Shown here: positions 8,064 to 15,706 of the stretch, in pieces
Numbering within the stretch: position 1 is the first letter of the stretch
How the letters are laid out: each line of letters begins with the position of its first letter
Origin: an uncultured Collinsella sp.
GTDB taxonomy: Bacteria > Actinomycetota > Coriobacteriia > Coriobacteriales > Coriobacteriaceae
Assembly: GCA_902491915.1 (NCBI GenBank)
Contig: CABUJL010000016.1
Coordinates: 1 to 24,930 of the forward strand
Direction: 5' to 3'
DNA length: 24,930 nt
Notes under the pieces: model-generated
What the model was told of the DNA's origin: nothing
What the model saw: the letters and a program-made list of their open reading frames with translations, nothing else
Database searches by the model: none
Made by a program: the position numbers and the translations under genes

Positions 8064-9527
8064 CTACGCCGGAAGCATGCCGGAAATGGCAGTAATGACC
8101 AAGCCAAACACGACCATGAAGATGAAGAACTTCCAAATGGTCTTCCACCATTGGCCAAACGAAATCTTAGCCACGGCAAGGCCGGCGACCGTCATACCCG
8201 CCACGGGGCTGATGGTGTTGATGGTCTGGTTGGCAAACTGGAGCGCGGTGACGGCCGCCTCGGGATTGAGGCCCATGAGCTCGGTCAGGGGGCCCATAAC
8301 GGGCATGGTGAGCGCCGCCAGGCCAGAACTCGAGGGAACCAGCAAAGAGAGCAGGCCAAGGACGACATACATAAACGTGGTGTAGACGGCGGCAGGTGCA
8401 CCGGCGAGCGCGGTAGCAAGCGCCTGGAGGATGGTGTCGATGATCATGCCGCCCTCGGCGATGACCAGAATACCGCGAGCGATACCGATAACGACGGCAG
8501 CGTACGCAAAGTCGGCGAGACCCTTAACGAACTCCTCTGCGATCGTCTGCTGGTCAAGGCCGCCCAGGATACCGGCAAGCAAGCCCATGCCAAGGAACAC
8601 GGCGGAAATCTGATTCATGTACCAGCCCTGGGTAACAAGACCCCAGACGATAATGCCCATACCGCAAGCAAAATCGATAAGCACGAGCTTCTGACGGATA
8701 GTGAACTCTTCCTCGATGGAGGCATCGGTCACGGAAAACTCAATACGCTTGAGCTTATCGTCCTCGTACACAATGGACGACTCGGGGTTTTTCTTGACGC
8801 GCATGGCGTAGCGCATGGCCCATGCGATACCGACGGCAGTGAAGATGACCCAAGAAACGGCGCGCAGCCACAGTTGCGGATTACCCTCGATGCCAATGAT
8901 GCCTTGGGCGATCAAAACATTAAACGGGTCGATGGTCGAAGCACAATATCCCAGGTTAGGACCAAGGAAGCAGATGATGAATGCCGTCATCGAGTCATAA
9001 CCGATACCCATCATGATGGGAATGAAGATGGCATAGAACGGCAGGGCTTCCTCAGACATGCCAAACGTAGTGCCGCAAATGGACAGCAATGTCATCGTGA
9101 TGGGAATGATGAGGATGTCCTTGTTCTTGAGCTTTTTAATCACACGGCTCATGCCGGCATTCAAAGCGTTGGTCTTGGTGATGATCGCGAACGATCCGCC
9201 AATCAATAAGACGAACGCAACGACGTCGGCAGCCTCTTGGATACCCTTGGTGGGCGCTTGCAGAACCGCGAAGATATCCTGGCCCAGATTGATGGTCTCG
9301 CCGGTCTCGGAATCGGTGTAGTTCTTATCGACCTGTTCATAGGTTCCAGCAACGGCGACTTCACGCTCGCCCGCCGCTGTCGAAATCGTCTTGCGCTGAT
9401 ACTGACCAGAGGGAACGATCCAAGTCAGGACCGCAAAGACAACGATCAGCAAGAACATGATCGTATAGACATGCGGTAATTTGAACTTAAAACGTCTGTT
9501 TGTCTTCTTCGCCTTCGTATCTGACAT
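8064..9527 (-). CDS. YfcC-family membrane carrier
   Basis: A 487-residue integral membrane protein of the YfcC/AbgT-related family, in the ion transporter superfamily. It begins with a short basic cytoplasmic tail, then a first membrane segment (about residues 20-40), a polar external loop, and about ten more hydrophobic segments. Typical family elements include the loop GTTFGMSEEALPFY and the C-terminal VPSSSGLAALTMPVMGP. Family members are predicted to take up carboxylates or amino-acid derivatives; few are characterised. The ATG at 9527 has a perfect GGAGG five bases upstream. As first gene of the operon it is the likely importer, replacing the APC permease FrlA or the ABC systems used elsewhere. 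Confidence 0.88.
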   Translation of the reverse strand: MSDTKAKKTNRRFKFKLPHVYTIMFLLIVVFAVLTWIVPSGQYQRKTISTAAGEREVAVAGTYEQVDKNYTDSETGETINLGQDIFAVLQAPTKGIQEAADVVAFVLLIGGSFAIITKTNALNAGMSRVIKKLKNKDILIIPITMTLLSICGTTFGMSEEALPFYAIFIPIMMGIGYDSMTAFIICFLGPNLGYCASTIDPFNVLIAQGIIGIEGNPQLWLRAVSWVIFTAVGIAWAMRYAMRVKKNPESSIVYEDDKLKRIEFSVTDASIEEEFTIRQKLVLIDFACGMGIIVWGLVTQGWYMNQISAVFLGMGLLAGILGGLDQQTIAEEFVKGLADFAYAAVVIGIARGILVIAEGGMIIDTILQALATALAGAPAAVYTTFMYVVLGLLSLLVPSSSGLAALTMPVMGPLTELMGLNPEAAVTALQFANQTINTISPVAGMTVAGLAVAKISFGQWWKTIWKFFIFMVVFGLVITAISGMLPA

Positions 9528-9569
9528 AGATACCTCCAAAGAACTCGAGACTGCATCGCATCTCGCTTC

Positions 9570-9592
9570 AACGTTTGCACAATGCAAACGTT
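9570..9592 (-). promoter_or_regulatory. Perfect 10+3+10 palindrome, likely operator of the catabolic operon
   Basis: Arms AACGTTTGCA and TGCAAACGTT are perfect inverted repeats around a three-base centre. The palindrome lies a few bases past the predicted start site of the promoter at 9607-9635, where a bound repressor would block transcription. The adjacent GntR/UTRA protein is the obvious candidate. The core also resembles LacI-family operators, so another regulator is possible. Confidence 0.7.
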
Positions 9593-9606
9593 CTATGACG
9601 TCCCAT

Positions 9607-9635
9607 AGATTACCAGCAGCTTTTCCCTTCATCAA
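9607..9635 (-). promoter_or_regulatory. Predicted sigma-A-type promoter of the ten-gene operon
   Basis: On the minus strand a -35 TTGATG (9630-9635) and a -10 TAATCT (9607-9612) are separated by exactly 17 bases. Transcription would start near 9600, leaving a leader of about 70 bases that carries the operator palindrome and the GGAGG of the transporter gene. Confidence 0.6.
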
Positions 9636-9695
9636 GATAATTTCAAACTGATTGCCGCAACGCGGTTGAACGGTCGCGTTTGCGCCATGAACGGT

Positions 9696-9735
9696 ATGGA
9701 AACGCCCGGTGAGATGATCCACCGGGCGTTTCCAT
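9696..9735 (-). terminator. 15-bp perfect hairpin after gntR
   Basis: Perfect 15-base inverted repeat (arm ATGGAAACGCCCGGT) with a ten-base loop, starting ten bases after the gntR stop. The stem is GC-rich but lacks a U tract, so termination may be weak or the hairpin may stabilise the gntR mRNA end. It separates gntR from the operon promoter. Confidence 0.55.
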
Positions 9736-9745
9736 TCGCAATGTC

Positions 9746-10489
9746 CTAGATGTCAAAAACGTAGCGAGACCCAACGATCCGCTGACGACCGATGATAAAC
9801 GGCCGCCGCTGCTCATCGAAAAAGAAGGCTTCCATATAAAACAAGGGTTCGCCAACGGGAACTGCCAACAGTCGAGCGACCTCGGGCGACGCGCACGCGA
9901 TCTCGAGCGTGCACGGGTCGGTAAACGCGGGCGTGCGGCCCGTCCGGTTGCGCACGAACTCAAAAATGGATTGGTTAGATAGAAGTGCCGTTGATAGATA
10001 GGCGTTGTCCTCGTAAACATATATGTTGTTCTCGAGCATGACAGGGACGCCATCGGCAGTGCGCACGCGCTCAACGCAAATCAAGTCAGTTCCAACGGGA
10101 ACACCAAAGAACTGCGCTTCGGTGGAATCCGCCGGCAGTATCTTTCTCGAAATGACACACGCCCCCGGTTCCATTCCGTTAACGCGGCATGCGTCCGAAA
10201 AACTCTGGACGTCATCCTTCTGGCGAATCTTGCGCTTGAGCTTGGGGGCATTGACAAACGTGCCTTTCCCCTGTCGCTTCGTTAGATAGCCCTGCTGGAC
10301 GAGCTCCTCAATAGCGCGTCGCACGGTAACGCGGCCAACTTTATAGCTCTCAGCCAATTCGAATTCGTTGGGTATCCGCGCGCCTGCCTTGTAAGCGCCG
10401 GAGTTGATTTCGTTTTTAATGATATCAATGACCTGTTGGTACAGCGGTATCGCTGCTTTACCGTCAGTTGGCCCTTCAGTCGGTGGCAT
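9746..10489 (-). CDS. GntR/HutC-family transcriptional regulator (wHTH + UTRA)
   Basis: A 247-residue regulator with an N-terminal GntR winged helix-turn-helix (about residues 15-80, including RIPNEFELAESYKVGRVTV and RRAIEELVQQGYL with the wing GKGTFV) and a C-terminal UTRA ligand domain (about 100-245). FrlR and other amino-sugar regulators have this architecture and bind a phosphorylated sugar ligand. The ATG at 10489 follows GGGAGAGGG. It is immediately upstream of the operon on the same strand, but separated from it by a hairpin and a new promoter, so it is probably transcribed alone and represses the operon. Ligand identity, perhaps a 6-phosphorylated Amadori compound, is inference. Confidence 0.9.
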   Translation of the reverse strand: MPPTEGPTDGKAAIPLYQQVIDIIKNEINSGAYKAGARIPNEFELAESYKVGRVTVRRAIEELVQQGYLTKRQGKGTFVNAPKLKRKIRQKDDVQSFSDACRVNGMEPGACVISRKILPADSTEAQFFGVPVGTDLICVERVRTADGVPVMLENNIYVYEDNAYLSTALLSNQSIFEFVRNRTGRTPAFTDPCTLEIACASPEVARLLAVPVGEPLFYMEAFFFDEQRRPFIIGRQRIVGSRYVFDI

Positions 10490-10511
10490 ATACCCTCTCC
10501 CAGCACAATTA

Positions 10512-10539
10512 ATTCTAAAACGGGCTTAAGGGCATTCAA
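10512..10539 (-). promoter_or_regulatory. Candidate gntR promoter inside a hairpin
   Basis: Minus-strand TTGAAT (10534-10539) and TAGAAT (10512-10517) are 16 bases apart and lie about 25 bases before the gntR ribosome site. The spacer is one arm of the inverted repeat at 10521-10555, so promoter and terminator overlap. No other convincing promoter fits between the upstream gene and gntR. Confidence 0.5.
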
Positions 10540-10555
10540 CAAGCCCTTAAGCCCG
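10521..10555 (-). terminator. Intrinsic terminator of the HAD phosphatase gene
   Basis: Perfect 13-base inverted repeat (CGGGCTTAAGGGC) with a nine-base loop. On the minus strand it is followed by TTTTAGAATTAATT, a reasonable U-rich tail. It lies 85 bases past the phosphatase stop. Confidence 0.7.
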
Positions 10556-10639
10556 CATTAGCTTAAAGTATGCTAGGTGTCGCACCAAAATGTTGGCTAT
10601 TTACTCATCAGACCCGAAAAACGCGCAACTACCGCGCTC

Positions 10640-11299
10640 CTAAGAAAGCGTGAGCAGCTCCGGCAGCTGGTCGATAATCTTGTCCGCGGCATCCTGGCTA
10701 AAGCCAAAGCGTTCCTCGCGCTTGGCAATGACTGTCAGGCCGGCTCGCTTGCCAGCGGTGATGCCAGGCACCGAATCCTCGACGCAGCAGCAGCGATTCG
10801 CGGGCAGCCCCAGCAGGTCCAGCGCATGCAGGTAGATGTCGGGCTCGGGCTTGCTCTCCTTAAACTGCTCGCCGCTCACCACATACTCAAAGGCATCCGA
10901 CAGCCCGCACGCATTGAGCACTTCCTCGATACTAACCATGGGAGACGAGCTGGCAAGCGCCACGCGAACGCCGCGGCGCGGCAGCTCTCGAATCGTATCC
11001 ACGGCGCCTGGGTTAATCAAAGCCTGATAGTCGCGCGGACGCTTATGAGCCCATTCGTCCCAACGGGCCAACGCTTCCTCGCCAGTGAAATGCCCCTTAC
11101 CGGCACGCTCAAACCAATCGACCAGCATATGCAGGAAGAACTGATGCGAGGTACCGACCTGCCCATTCAACTCCTCTTGAGTCAGATTAAGCCCAAGCTC
11201 CTTGGCAAACGCGGCAGTCTCGCCCAGGTAGTAATACTCGGTATCGACAATCACGCCGTCCATGTCAAAGATAACGGCATCGAACGGAAATGCGGACAC
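10640..11299 (-). CDS. HAD-superfamily hydrolase, beta-phosphoglucomutase-like
   Basis: A 219-residue HAD subfamily IA protein of the beta-phosphoglucomutase/phosphatase type. Motif I is FDMDGVIVDTE with nucleophile Asp12 and acid/base Asp14. A helical cap follows, motif II is ALASSSP, motif III is KESKPEPD and motif IV is CVEDSVPG. The family dephosphorylates or isomerises small sugar phosphates in the cytoplasm. The GTG at 11299 is chosen because AGGGAGG lies just upstream. An in-frame ATG at 11347 has no ribosome site and would add a non-conserved arginine-rich tail. It follows another HAD gene after a gap with a weak hairpin. The substrate cannot be predicted. Confidence 0.88.
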   Translation of the reverse strand: MSAFPFDAVIFDMDGVIVDTEYYYLGETAAFAKELGLNLTQEELNGQVGTSHQFFLHMLVDWFERAGKGHFTGEEALARWDEWAHKRPRDYQALINPGAVDTIRELPRRGVRVALASSSPMVSIEEVLNACGLSDAFEYVVSGEQFKESKPEPDIYLHALDLLGLPANRCCCVEDSVPGITAGKRAGLTVIAKREERFGFSQDAADKIIDQLPELLTLS

Positions 11300-11318
11300 G
11301 GCACCCTCCCTAACAAAA

Positions 11319-11340
11319 GGACGCCCGCGAGCAGGCGCCC
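11319..11340 (-). terminator. Weak hairpin between the two HAD genes
   Basis: Minus-strand GGGCGC pairs with GCGTCC (one G-U pair) and is followed by TTTTG just before the ribosome site of the next gene. It may give partial termination between the two phosphatase genes. The stem is short, so this is tentative. Confidence 0.35.
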
Positions 11341-11363
11341 GAACCATGCATTAATCGGCGATT

Positions 11364-12206
11364 CTAACCCAGCAGCTTATCCAGCGCCACCGCAATACCA
11401 TCTTCGTTGTTATTGGCGGTCACCATCTGGGCCACAGCCTTAACCTCATCGACGGCGTTGCCCATGGCAACGCCGGTGCCGGCCCACTCAATCATGGACT
11501 TGTCGTTCTGGCCGTCGCCAAACGATACGACCTCACTGGCATCGATGCCGAGTTTGGGCAGGGCACCCTCGAGCGCACGGGCCTTGTCGATACCGGGCGC
11601 CGTGTACTCAAAGTACCAGTCGGCCGTAAACATGCCCGAAAGCGTCTGGGTAAAGGGCGCGTACATCTCCTCGTGATGCGCTTGCAGATAGGCCGGGTCG
11701 CCCGCAGTGAGCAGCTTGTCCACGGGATAAGCATCAGCGACCTCATGCAGGCTCTCCACCTCGCGGATCTTAAGGTCGCACGCATCGCGCTCGTATTTGA
11801 CGATGTTTTTCTGCGAGCCATCCGGCAGCGTAATCATGCAGCGGTACGAATCCTCGACATGCAAGTCGCGACCGAGCGAGATCATAGGAATCACGTCAAA
11901 ATTACGCAGGTGATCAATCAGGCGATGCAATTCGTCGGCAGGCATAGCCTGATCGAACAGCACCTCGTCGGTCTGAGCGTCGACCACATGCGCGCCGTTA
12001 AAGGCAACTAGCAGACCGTCATGGTTTTGAAGGTCGAGCTCCTGCGCCAAGGCGTGCAGCCCCCATGCGGGACGGCCCGAAGCCAAGATGAGCTTAATGC
12101 CCGACTCCTGCGCCGCGAGCAGCTTCTCGCGCGTACGCGGGCTGATGACCTTTTGGTCGTTGGTGAGCGTACCGTCGATATCCATCGCGATGGCTTTGAT
12201 TGCCAT
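11364..12206 (-). CDS. Cof-type HAD-IIB sugar-phosphate phosphatase
   Basis: A 280-residue Cof/YidA-type phosphatase. Motif I is AMDIDGTLTND with catalytic Asp9 and Asp11. Motif II is LILASGRP, a large C2B cap occupies about residues 85-190, the motif III lysine is probably in GIDKARAL, and motif IV is SFGDGQNDKSM. Family members hydrolyse a broad range of sugar and flavin phosphates. The ATG at 12206 has AAGGAGG five bases upstream. It heads a two-gene unit with the beta-phosphoglucomutase-like gene. A possible -10 (TAAGAT, minus strand) lies about 40 bases upstream, but no clear -35 was found. Confidence 0.9.
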   Translation of the reverse strand: MAIKAIAMDIDGTLTNDQKVISPRTREKLLAAQESGIKLILASGRPAWGLHALAQELDLQNHDGLLVAFNGAHVVDAQTDEVLFDQAMPADELHRLIDHLRNFDVIPMISLGRDLHVEDSYRCMITLPDGSQKNIVKYERDACDLKIREVESLHEVADAYPVDKLLTAGDPAYLQAHHEEMYAPFTQTLSGMFTADWYFEYTAPGIDKARALEGALPKLGIDASEVVSFGDGQNDKSMIEWAGTGVAMGNAVDEVKAVAQMVTANNNEDGIAVALDKLLG

Positions 12207-12696
12207 ATGTGCCTCCTTGCATCGTTTTTATCGCGCACTATCTTATCCGAGCCGGGGCACGTTCGCACAGCGCGCGCATGACGGTTGCAAAACCACCCCA
12301 TTTGAAACAAACGCAAAAAAGTACTTGCAAAGACGCGTTCCGACATATAAGTTGATAAAAGACCGCCGTTGCGGTTTTAAGTAGATCGAGCATATGAAGT
12401 TTGAATTTTAGCGTGTAAGAGAAGGAAGATCGGCAAAGTACAGCCCCAAACGCAATGACAACTTAATGAGGTAACTGCCACATGTGAGGCACCCAGGGCA
12501 TTGCTGTCTCGATTTTGAGCACGATGCCTTCCGCCTTGCATGGGGCCGTTCCATCCCGCCCCTGCAGCAACTGCCTCACGGGCTCATTGAAAACCGTATA
12601 GCACCCCAACGTCAGCACATCACCCACGGCAAGCACATCACTCACGACAACCAACACATCAACAAACAGCACGAACATCAACCGATTGGAGAAGCT
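12207..12696. other. 490-base divergent intergenic region
   Basis: No convincing gene is seen here. On the plus strand TTGCAA (12325-12330) and TATAAG (12346-12351), 15 bases apart, form a suboptimal candidate promoter. A small hairpin, ACCGC-loop-GCGGT followed by T residues, lies at 12362-12378. Positions 12613-12666 hold about three degenerate 18-base units rich in CACATCA. An open frame continues upstream of the next gene to 12484 and would read these units as a histidine-rich stretch, but the best ribosome site is at 12686-12692, so this part is taken as untranslated leader. Confidence 0.5.
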
Positions 12697-13587
12697 ATGA
12701 CAAACCACCACGCTGAAGACGGCGATAAGAAAAGCATTCTGGATGCCCGCATTGAGCGAGCATATGCAAACGAATATGACGCCGCCTTTGCCGCCGCGAC
12801 CATCAAGAACTACGCGTCGCTACCGCTCGCGACGATCTTGGCCGACCACCCTCAACTGCTGAAGCGCTGCACAAAGATCATGGGCGACCCCGACATTCGC
12901 AAGCTGACAGACCCCTATGCCCCAAAACGCGACAACGATTCGTACGTTCTTACCGTAGGCTGCCTAGCCCATATGCTTACGGCGCTCGACACGAAACTCA
13001 AGCTCGAATGGGAACCCGACGAGCGTCATGAACTCGAAAGTAAGCGGAACACCCTGCGCACCGCACTGTTCCTTCCGTTGGACGGCCTCAAGCGCTGCAA
13101 CGTCGAGCTCAATACACAGGCGCGGCAAAAGCCCGGGACCACGGGGCAGAAAACTCCAAGACCCCATGCGGCCATCGTCGACCGCAACCGATATAACCGC
13201 ATGACCGCGCATTTTTCTGCCGAGGGAACAGCCATAAGGACGCTAATCGACCTGCTGTGCCTCCTGAGCATCAACGAGCTATTTGAGGGCTATCTCGCCC
13301 TTGTTCCCGCGACGGCACCCAAGTCGGTAGCAAAGATCATCGAGACCTGCAGACGCCAGTTTGAGCGCCATCGCAATGGCAGCGAGATGAACGCCAGCAT
13401 CGCGCAGTACTACGCGGCTCATTACAAAAATGACGGATGTGCCCCTGTCGAGCATCAGCTGCGGCTCGCCTACACCACGCCCGCCGCAACGCTCTATCGC
13501 TTTGGAGCCCTTGGCGCTTGCGAGCCGCACGAACAGGCAGTCTGCCCCACAACCGAGCTCGATCTCAGGCTCGGACGAACCCTGTAG
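12697..13587 (+). CDS. Unrecognised helical soluble protein, first gene of ClpP-T4CP trio
   Basis: A 296-residue protein I do not recognise. It has no signal peptide or clear membrane span and looks mainly helical with many charged residues. It contains a basic mid-region (RQKPGTTGQKTPRP) and two near-hydrophobic helices (TLIDLLCLLSINELFEGYLAL). The ATG at 12697 has GGAG five bases upstream. It lies 63 bases before the ClpP-like gene, and the cluster appears to be one transcription unit. Co-occurrence with a coupling ATPase and a ClpP-like peptidase suggests origin in a mobile or secretion-related module; the function is unknown. Confidence 0.7.
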   Translation: MTNHHAEDGDKKSILDARIERAYANEYDAAFAAATIKNYASLPLATILADHPQLLKRCTKIMGDPDIRKLTDPYAPKRDNDSYVLTVGCLAHMLTALDTKLKLEWEPDERHELESKRNTLRTALFLPLDGLKRCNVELNTQARQKPGTTGQKTPRPHAAIVDRNRYNRMTAHFSAEGTAIRTLIDLLCLLSINELFEGYLALVPATAPKSVAKIIETCRRQFERHRNGSEMNASIAQYYAAHYKNDGCAPVEHQLRLAYTTPAATLYRFGALGACEPHEQAVCPTTELDLRLGRTL

Positions 13588-13650
13588 TCCGCCAGCCCCT
13601 CCGCGGGCAACAATCCTATTCCACAACACAACCAACAGAAAGGAGTCCTC

Positions 13651-14268
13651 ATGGACACCAATCATTCCCCCATCATCAGCCCCCTCACCATGCGTGAATC
13701 CGCCCGAGGCATCACGCTCACCAGCATTTACGATGAGATGCTCGCCCGTCGCGAGCTCTCCGTCATGGGAAACATCGAAACCCCGATGGCCCACGACCTA
13801 TGCCAGCAGATCCGCCTGCTCGATGCCACCGACCCCAGCCGCCCCATCACCATATTTGTCGCCAGCGCCGGCGGAAGCGTGCGATCGGGCCTTGCGATCT
13901 ATGACGCCATGCGCCTCGCATCGTGCCCCATCCGCACCGTCTGTCTGGAATTCGCCGCGTCCATGGGCGCCGTGATCTTTATGGGCGGCGACGATCGCCG
14001 TATGGCGCCCCATGCAGAGCTCATGATTCACGACCCGCTGATCCCCCAGGGGGCAGGCGGCTCGGCACTTGCGCTGCAAGAAACCAGCCGGCGTCTCATG
14101 CAGACCCGCAAGACCCTCACGCAAATCCTCTCGGACCGCAGCGGCCTCACGCCCAAGCGCATCCAGTCCCTCACTGCAAAAGACACCTACCTTTCGGCCG
14201 AGCGCGCCGTCGAGCTCGGCTTTGCCCACGAAATCCTCTCGACCACCAAGGAGGTCGCCCATGTCTAA
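13651..14268 (+). CDS. ClpP-like serine peptidase (divergent)
   Basis: A 205-residue ClpP/crotonase-fold peptidase. The expected catalytic triad is present: Ser104 in EFAASMGAV, His127 in LMIHDPL and Asp178 in TAKDTYLS. The oxyanion-strand glycines are in SAGGSVRSG (72-80). The sequence is divergent and the gene is not next to clpX or tig, so it is unlikely to be the housekeeping ClpP; phage and mobile-element ClpP paralogues look similar. The ATG at 13651 has AAAGGAG five bases upstream. Its last eight bases overlap the start of the coupling-ATPase gene, so the two are translationally coupled. The substrate is unknown. Confidence 0.85.
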   Translation: MDTNHSPIISPLTMRESARGITLTSIYDEMLARRELSVMGNIETPMAHDLCQQIRLLDATDPSRPITIFVASAGGSVRSGLAIYDAMRLASCPIRTVCLEFAASMGAVIFMGGDDRRMAPHAELMIHDPLIPQGAGGSALALQETSRRLMQTRKTLTQILSDRSGLTPKRIQSLTAKDTYLSAERAVELGFAHEILSTTKEVAHV

Positions 14269-15565
14269 CCTCGCCAGCCGCCTCGCCGCATCTAAGTCCG
14301 CATCGTCCACCATCCTCGCCAAGGATCGAACGCTTTCCTGCGACACCCGCCAAACGGGACTCAACAACAACGCACTTGTGATCGGCCCCTCGGGAGCCGG
14401 CAAGACCCGAAACGTCCTCAAGCCCAACCTGCTGCAAATGAACGCAAGCTACATCGTGCTCGACACCAAAGGCACGCTCTGTCGCGAAGTGGGACCCGTG
14501 CTGGCAGCCCACGGTTACCGCGTGCAATGTCTCAACTTCGCCGACCTCAACACCGTCCCGGCCCTTGCGCCCGGCATCGAGCGCTGCGGCTACAACCCCC
14601 TGAGGCACATTCGCCGCAAGGCGGACGGCAGGCCCAACCAGCAGGACATCCTCTCGGTGGCAAAGGCCATCTGCCCCATCGAGGACAACAACCAGCCTTT
14701 TTGGGATCATGCGGCGGCAAACCTGCTGTCGTGTCTTATCGCCTACGTCACCGAACAGCTACCCGCCGACGAGCAGATGATCAGCTCGGTCATCAAGCTG
14801 ATCGAGCACCTGCAGGACGGTGCCACGGGTCGATTGTTTGACGACCTGATCACGACCGACCCCCAAAGCTATGCCCTCTCGCTATGGCGGCGCTACGCCA
14901 TTACGCAAAATGCCGAGCGCATGCACGCGAGCATCGTCGGCATCCTTGCCGAAAAGGTCATGTGTCTGGGATTCGACGGTGCGGCACAGCTCTATCGTGA
15001 GTGCCATCAGGTGGACTTCGCTTCCATGGGACACACCCCCTGCGCCCTGTTTGTAACCGTAAGCGATATTGACCGCAATCTCGATCCGCTGACCGGCCTC
15101 TTTATTTCGCAGGCGTTTATGGGCCTCATTCGTGAGGCCGATAGGCAGCCCGACGGCAGCCTGCCCGTGCCCGTGCGCTTTATGCTCGATGACTTCGCAA
15201 ATCTGCAGATCCCCCAGATCGACAACGTACTCTCGATTATCCGAAGCCGCAACATCTGGGCAACGCTGCTGCTGTAGTCGACCAACCAGTTCGATGCGCT
15301 CTATGGCGAGGCACGCGCACGCTCCATCATGGGCAACTGCGACACGCATCTGGTGCTGGCGTTCCAGGATCCCGAGAGTGCCCGGGTGTTTTCCGACCGC
15401 GCCGACGCGCTGCCCAGCACGCTCATGGCGACGCCGATCGATCGCTCGTGGCTCTTTGTGCGCGGTCGCACTCCCGAACAGGTCGAGCGCTTTAGGCTCG
15501 AAGACCATCCGCTCTACGGGGAGCTGCCCGAGGCGCAGCGAGGCCATGCGGAGGCCGAGCTCTAG
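14261..15565 (+). pseudogene. VirD4/TraG-type coupling ATPase interrupted by an amber codon
   Basis: A type IV coupling protein-like ATPase. Walker A is GPSGAGKT (residues 42-49). Walker B is FMLDDFAN (307-314), where most relatives have DEFAN. IIRSRNIWATLLL then runs into TAG at 15275-15277. The frame continues beyond with STNQFDALYGEARARSIMGN and CDTHLVL, exactly the family sequence that normally follows LLQ, to a stop at 15563-15565. So one CAG-to-TAG change explains the break. The intact reading would be about 434 residues, without the usual N-terminal membrane helices and shorter than typical TraG (about 600). The ATG at 14261 has AAGGAGG upstream, inside the ClpP-like gene. The truncated 338-residue product would keep both Walker motifs. 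Confidence 0.85.
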
Positions 15566-15643
15566 ACGCAGGGCCCTCGCAGCACGCGACGCTCCGGCGA
15601 TGTTCCACAAAGGCCGTGCGTCCCGGGACCACGGCAAAGCAAA

Positions 15644-15673
15644 GGGGCCCGCATCCGATAGGATACGGGCCCC
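15644..15673 (-). terminator. Intrinsic terminator of pgi
   Basis: Stem of 13 pairs with one mismatch (GGGGCCCG arm) around a four-base loop. On the minus strand it is followed by TTTGCTTTG. It lies 34 bases after the pgi stop and also closes the convergent plus-strand cluster. Confidence 0.75.
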
Positions 15674-15706
15674 TGACTATAAGGCGCGATGCGTTAACAG
15701 CAGCGA

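Noticed and set aside
8151..9209. Plus-strand open frame of 352 codons opposite the YfcC carrier
   Set aside because: Its composition (His/Asp/Gly/Arg-rich) is the shadow of hydrophobic codons on the other strand; it has no ribosome site and no recognisable domain.
12301..12480. Possible riboswitch or T-box leader before the unknown gene
   Set aside because: Only a five-pair hairpin and a weak promoter are visible; no conserved riboswitch or T-box sequence is recognised.
12613..12666. CRISPR-like repeat array
   Set aside because: The units are 18 bases, directly tandem without spacers, and degenerate; no cas gene is nearby.
12463..12711. Minus-strand hydrophobic small frame
   Set aside because: The Val/Leu-rich sequence is the complement of the CACATCA repeat tract; it has no ribosome site or homology signal.
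15329..15565. Separate small gene starting at MGNCDTHL after the amber codon
   Set aside because: It is the continuation of the coupling ATPase in the same frame, with no ribosome site before the ATG.
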